Part shown: positions 6,075 through 9,024 of the stretch, one piece after another
Position numbering within the stretch: position 1 is the first letter of the stretch
How the letters are laid out: each line of letters begins with the position of its first letter
Source of the DNA: DASQHM01 sp035632095
Lineage (GTDB): Bacteria > Pseudomonadota > Alphaproteobacteria > Ferrovibrionales > Ferrovibrionaceae
Assembly (NCBI GenBank): GCA_035632095.1
Contig: DASQHM010000092.1
Location: 1-9,024, forward strand
Direction: 5' to 3'
DNA: 9,024 nucleotides
Program-made: the position numbers and the translations under genes
Notes under the pieces: generated by a model
Seen by the model: the letters and a program-made list of their open reading frames with translations, nothing else
Database searches by the model: none
Told to the model about the DNA's origin: nothing

Positions 6075-6103
6075 CCTCATGCTTCGACGGGCTCAGCATG
6101 AGG
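6075..6103. repeat. Palindromic intergenic repeat, copy C (inverted)
   Basis: Arms CCTCATGCT (6075-6083) and AGCATGAGG (6095-6103) are perfectly complementary over 9 bp. The loop TCGACGGGCTC is the reverse complement of GAGCCCGTCGA, so the core is inverted relative to copies A, B and D. Only 2 bp separate it from copy B. Confidence 0.8.
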
Positions 6104-6115
6104 GCAAACGCGCGA

Positions 6116-6145
6116 CCTCATTCTGAGCCTGTCGAAGTTTGCAGG
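6116..6145. repeat. Palindromic intergenic repeat, copy D (degenerate)
   Basis: The left arm CCTCATTCT and core GAGCCTGTCGA are intact, but the right part AGTTTGCAGG has diverged from the expected AGAATGAGG, so the hairpin is weak. It ends 8 bp before the stop codon of the convergent substrate-binding protein gene. Confidence 0.6.
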
Positions 6146-6152
6146 CGCGCGC

Positions 6153-7658
6153 CTATTCCCAATACACCACCGACATGTCGTTGGCGAAGATGGGCGAGTT
6201 CCTCCAAAGCCCCTTCAGCTCCTTCTTCGCCACCGTCGTCTGCATCAGCTCGAACATGTAGACGTTGACGCAATCCTCGGCGAGTTGGCGCTGCGCGTCG
6301 CCGAGCCACTTCATCTGCACCTTCGGATCGGCCGATGACGCCACCATTTTCATGATGTCGCGGAACTTCTGCGAGTCGTATTGAAAGTAGTAGTTCGGAT
6401 TGGTGTAGATGATCATGTCCTGCGGCTCGACGTGACTGATGATCGTCAAATCGAAATTCTTGTTCTTGTAGACGCCGTCGAGCCAATTGGCCCATTCCAG
6501 GTTCTCGATCTTGGCCTCGATGCCGACTTGCGCCAGCTCCGCCGCAACGATCTCGCCGCCGCGGCGCGCGTAGGCCGGCGGCGGCAGCTTGAGCGAGACC
6601 TGCAGCGGCGTGGCGACGCCCGCTTCTTTAAGCAGCGCCTTGGCTTTTTCCGGATCGTGCGGATACATGCCGGTCAGATCCACATAGCCCGGATCGAGCG
6701 GCACGGTGTGGCTGCCGATCGGTTTGCCCAAGCCATTCATGGCGCCGTCGATGATCGCCTTGCGATCGATCGCATAGGCGATGGCGCGCCGCACCCGCAC
6801 GTCGTCGAAGGGCTTCTTCTTGTTGTTGATGCCGATGATGGTCTTGCCCTCGGTGTCACCCTCGGTGATCGTGAACCGCGGATCGTTGCGGAACTGGCCG
6901 AGCGCTTCCGCCGCGCCGAAGCGCGGGATCGCGTCCACGTCGCCCGCCAGCAGCGCCGCCGTCTGCGCCGCCGGATCGTTGATGATGCGGAATGTCACCT
7001 TGTTGAGCTTGATCGATGCCGGGTCGCGATAGCCGTCCCACTTCACCAGAGTGACGGCCGAGCCTTTGGCCCAGCTGTCGAACTTGAACGGTCCGGTGCC
7101 GACGGGATGCGTCGCGTCGCCCTCGGCGCTCTTCGGGTCGAGGATGACCGCGGTGTTTTCCCCGAGATTGAACAGGAGCATCGGATTCGTGTCTTTGAGC
7201 GTAATGACGACGGTCGCCGGATCGGGCGTGTCGATGTTCACCATGTTGGCGAAAATGGCCTTGCGCTTGTTGGTGCTCGCCTCGGCCGCGTCGCGCTGGA
7301 AGGTGAATTTCACGTCGGCGGAGCCGAAGCTTTCGCCGTCCTGGAATTTCACGCCTTGCCGCAGCTTGAACGTATAGGTCTTGGCGTCCTCGGAAATCGA
7401 CCAGCTTTGCGCCAGCAACGGCGTGACAGAGCCGTCGGCGTTGATCTTGGTCAGGCCTTCAAAAATGTTGTAGTGGGTGATCTCGCCGATGGCGGCGGCG
7501 GCGCCCATGGTCGGATCGAGGCCCGGCGGCTCCAAGACCATGCCGAGCACGACGGAGTCTTTCTTTCCTTGCGCCACCGCATCGTTCGACAGCGCCGGCA
7601 ACAGCGCCAGCGAAAACGCCGAAACGCCTAAAGCGGCAAACATTACCCTTTGGGTCAT
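6153..7658 (-). CDS. ABC transporter substrate-binding protein, family 5
   Basis: A 501-residue periplasmic binding protein of the SBP_bac_5 (DppA/OppA-like) family, normal length. Residues 1-29 are a signal peptide ending AVA29|Q30. Family features are clear: EPPGLDPT near the mature N-terminus, LAQSWSISEDAKTYTFKLR with GVKFQDG (82-108), VGTGPFKF (186-193) and the helix FDDVRVRRAIAYAIDR (284-299). Such proteins capture di/oligopeptides, nickel complexes, opines or other amides and pass them to an ABC permease; the ligand cannot be read from the sequence. The start at 7658 is supported by GGGAGG 5 nt upstream (complement of 7664-7669); an in-frame extension to 7742 lies inside the upstream peptidase gene and is not signal-peptide-like. 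The gene is second in a tight operon, 13 bp after the S58 peptidase stop. No permease or ATPase genes follow; the next gene is convergent, so the transport partners must lie elsewhere. Confidence 0.93.
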   Translation of the reverse strand: MTQRVMFAALGVSAFSLALLPALSNDAVAQGKKDSVVLGMVLEPPGLDPTMGAAAAIGEITHYNIFEGLTKINADGSVTPLLAQSWSISEDAKTYTFKLRQGVKFQDGESFGSADVKFTFQRDAAEASTNKRKAIFANMVNIDTPDPATVVITLKDTNPMLLFNLGENTAVILDPKSAEGDATHPVGTGPFKFDSWAKGSAVTLVKWDGYRDPASIKLNKVTFRIINDPAAQTAALLAGDVDAIPRFGAAEALGQFRNDPRFTITEGDTEGKTIIGINNKKKPFDDVRVRRAIAYAIDRKAIIDGAMNGLGKPIGSHTVPLDPGYVDLTGMYPHDPEKAKALLKEAGVATPLQVSLKLPPPAYARRGGEIVAAELAQVGIEAKIENLEWANWLDGVYKNKNFDLTIISHVEPQDMIIYTNPNYYFQYDSQKFRDIMKMVASSADPKVQMKWLGDAQRQLAEDCVNVYMFELMQTTVAKKELKGLWRNSPIFANDMSVVYWE

Positions 7659-7663
7659 CGATC

Positions 7664-7669
7664 CCTCCC
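7664..7669 (-). promoter_or_regulatory. Shine-Dalgarno site of the substrate-binding protein
   Basis: On the - strand GGGAGG lies 5 nt before the ATG at 7658 and just after the upstream stop codon (TAA, complement of 7672-7674). It decides the start and fits translation as the second gene of an operon. Confidence 0.8.
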
Positions 7670-7671
7670 GA

Positions 7672-8682
7672 TTAGCCGTCGGCCGATCCGCCGGCGAGCA
7701 GCGAACGATAGCTGGGCGCATCGCCCAGACTGTCGGCGGCATAGACGCCGCGGGCGAGCGCCCGCGTCACGCAGTCGGCCGCCAAATGTCCGAGCCGCGC
7801 CAAAGCCCGGGCCGGCGGAGCGGGCAACGGCATGCGGCCGGTCGACAGCACGAAGAGCGTATCACCGTCGAACGGCGTATGCACAGGCCGTACGGCGCGC
7901 GCCAGGCCGTCATGAGCCATGATCGCGACGCGCAACGCTTGCGCCTTGTCCAGCTTCAGGTTGGTGGCGACGACGCCGACGCACGTATGCGTGCCGAGCC
8001 GTCCTTCCGGCGGCAAATCCAGATCGGCGAGCGGTTCGAGCGGCGGACGCTGTCCGCCCAGCTCGCCCTGTTGCTCGAACGCGTATCCCCATAGCGTGGT
8101 GGTGCCGGGAATGACCGGCGATCCGACCGGGTTCGCGGCGACAATCGCGCCGACCTGCCAGCCTTCGTCGCTGACGATGGACACGCTACCGAGGCCGCCT
8201 TTAATGCGGCCGGCGCGCGCGCCGAGACCCGCACCGGCATTTCCGATCTTGAAATCGCGCGTCGCCGCCGCGGCTGCGGCCGCACCGAGATTCCTATACG
8301 GCGGCTCGCGGCCCCAGGCCTTGTCACCGCCGTTTTCCAGGTCGAATAAGATCGCCGCCGGCACGATCGGCACATGGAAGGCGCCGACCGGGAAGCCGCG
8401 GCCCAGCCCGGCCAGCCAACTAACCACGCCGCTCGCCGCATCGAGGCCGAATACCGAGCCGCCGCTCAGCACGATCGCATCCACGCCTTCGACCAGCGAC
8501 GACGGTTGCAGCGCGTCGGTCTCGCGTGTTCCCGGCCCGCCGCCCCGCACGTCCACCGCGGCAAGAGCCGCCGGCTCCGGCAACACCACGGTGACGCCCG
8601 TGCGCGCGCGCGCGTCCTCGGCATTGCCGACCAGGATGCCGTCCACATCGGTGATGAGATTGCGCGGACCTGGGCGGAGCAT
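7672..8682 (-). CDS. P1/S58-family self-processing peptidase (DmpA/NylC-like)
   Basis: A 336-residue protein of the peptidase S58 (P1, DmpA/BapA/NylC) family, typical length for the short members. No signal peptide is visible, so it probably acts in the cytoplasm. Family motifs: ITDVDGILVGNAED at the N-terminus, RGGGPGTRETD (46-56), LSGGSVFGLDAASGV (72-86), FKIGNAGAGLGARAG, and HDGLARAVRPVHTPFDGDT (257-275). The enzymes are made as precursors that cleave themselves, freeing a Thr or Ser nucleophile at the new N-terminus. By alignment with NylC-type members (N|TT) the nucleophile here should be Thr233 in GTHTCVGVVATN, with cleavage after His232. Known substrates are N-terminal residues of peptides and amides, beta-peptides and nylon oligomers; the substrate here is unknown. 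The gene leads a two-gene operon with a substrate-binding protein 13 bp downstream, suggesting it hydrolyses the imported ligand (inference). The ATG at 8682 has no Shine-Dalgarno site, and an in-frame stop lies at 8695-8697, so no longer form exists. Confidence 0.92.
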   Translation of the reverse strand: MLRPGPRNLITDVDGILVGNAEDARARTGVTVVLPEPAALAAVDVRGGGPGTRETDALQPSSLVEGVDAIVLSGGSVFGLDAASGVVSWLAGLGRGFPVGAFHVPIVPAAILFDLENGGDKAWGREPPYRNLGAAAAAAATRDFKIGNAGAGLGARAGRIKGGLGSVSIVSDEGWQVGAIVAANPVGSPVIPGTTTLWGYAFEQQGELGGQRPPLEPLADLDLPPEGRLGTHTCVGVVATNLKLDKAQALRVAIMAHDGLARAVRPVHTPFDGDTLFVLSTGRMPLPAPPARALARLGHLAADCVTRALARGVYAADSLGDAPSYRSLLAGGSADG

Positions 8683-8691
8683 GACGCGACG

Positions 8692-8720
8692 AGGCTAGCC
8701 AGCAGGATGAAACGGGTCAA
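8692..8720 (-). promoter_or_regulatory. Possible promoter of the peptidase operon
   Basis: On the - strand TTGACC (complement of 8715-8720, 5/6 match) is followed after 17 nt by TAGCCT (complement of 8692-8697, 3/6 match). The start site would fall around 8685, leaving almost no leader before the ATG at 8682, which fits the missing ribosome-binding site. Confidence 0.3.
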
Positions 8721-8779
8721 TGCTAGACAGACGCGCAATGACGGTTCACTGGTGCAATGGCAGCAAGGCGCAACCAACA

Positions 8780-9024
8780 ATGAAGATCATCGACATGGAT
8801 GGTTCAGCATGGAATTCGGTGGCTGATTTCTATGACGTTATTTTGCCCGCGCTCGGAGCGCCGAAATGGCACGGTCGGAACCTCGATGCTCTCAATGATT
8901 CAATCAGTGGAAACGACATCAATGAAGTTCGCCTTCCATATACAATCCGGATTCGGGGAGCGGCAAATATGAATGCGACCGCAAGGGCAATGGTCGAGCG
9001 ATTCCGCGAGCTAATTCTCGAGCT
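8780..9024 (+). CDS. Barstar-family RNase inhibitor, 3' end cut by window
   Basis: An open frame from ATG 8780 runs off the window end after 81 complete codons. The product matches barstar, the small inhibitor that protects cells from barnase-type RNases: MKIIDMDG start, then PKWHGRNLDALND aligned with PEYYGENLDALWD of B. amyloliquefaciens barstar, and FRE aligned with its C-terminal FRE. The barnase-contact acids are conserved as Asp36, Asp40 and Glu77 (Asp35, Asp39 and Glu76 in barstar); Tyr29 is replaced by Trp30 and Trp38 by Asn39. About 90 residues are expected, so few are missing. In-frame ATGs at 8720 and 8738 would add 20 or 14 residues that do not resemble the family; 8780 is preferred on homology, with only a weak AAGG upstream. 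GC over this stretch is 124/245 (51%), well below the adjacent peptidase gene, a hint of transfer. No RNase gene is seen in the window; a partner could lie to the right. Immunity or RNase control is inferred from the family. Confidence 0.85.
   Translation, partial: MKIIDMDGSAWNSVADFYDVILPALGAPKWHGRNLDALNDSISGNDINEVRLPYTIRIRGAANMNATARAMVERFRELILE

Noticed and set aside
6381..7631. Long + strand frame of 416 codons opposite the substrate-binding protein gene
   Set aside because: Antisense shadow with Arg/Val/Asp-rich low-information sequence; the - strand gene is a clear SBP_bac_5 member.
8602..8614. Alternating GC run as a structural (Z-DNA) signal
   Set aside because: It lies inside the peptidase coding region, encodes Ala-Arg codons, and such runs are expected at this base composition.
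1..9024. CRISPR array, insertion sequence or prophage
   Set aside because: No regularly spaced repeats, no transposase, integrase or phage structural genes; the only repeats are the four short palindromes.

Overview
The window looks like a chromosomal segment from a high-GC alphaproteobacterium, most likely Hyphomicrobiales (Bradyrhizobium/Xanthobacteraceae-like). This is inferred from strong G/C preference at third codon positions, a tRNA-Arg(ACG) with encoded CCA, an MsrQ-type membrane protein, and a family of short palindromes with the core GAGCYTGTCGA of a kind common between genes in this group. No phage, transposase, CRISPR array or rRNA is visible.

Layout, left to right. (1) The 3' end of an unrecognised + strand gene (1-198) is followed by a complete thiolase gene (278-1462). 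(2) A palindromic repeat (1482-1514) forms the leader of msrQ (1518-2099), the haem-binding membrane subunit of a periplasmic methionine sulfoxide reductase. Its partner msrP is not in the window. (3) msrQ converges on, and overlaps by 29 bp, a - strand gene for an exported protein joining Sel1 repeats to a trypsin-like (HtrA-type) protease domain (2071-3390). An AT-rich divergent promoter region separates this from an exported four-cysteine protein of unknown function (3555-4187). (4) A mostly non-coding stretch follows, with tRNA-Arg on the - strand (4401-4477) and one doubtful small ORF. (5) A lipoprotein with a Pro/Ser/Thr-rich linker, a helical region and a divergent OmpA-like C-terminal domain (4731-6035) converges on a two-gene - strand operon, with three palindromic repeats packed between the stop codons. 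(6) The operon encodes a P1/S58-family self-processing peptidase (8682-7672) and, 13 bp downstream, a family-5 ABC substrate-binding protein (7658-6153). (7) At the right edge a lower-GC gene, cut by the window end, encodes a barstar-family RNase inhibitor.

Much of the window concerns the cell envelope: msrQ, the Sel1-protease, the four-cysteine protein, the lipoprotein and the substrate-binding protein all act in, or are exported across, the inner membrane. The peptidase/substrate-binding pair suggests capture of a peptide- or amide-like compound followed by cytoplasmic hydrolysis, but no permease or ATPase genes lie beside it. I found no clearly new multi-gene system. The best leads are the covarying palindrome family, the Sel1-protease beside a divergent dyad promoter, the degenerate OmpA-like lipoprotein, and the apparently orphan barstar gene.
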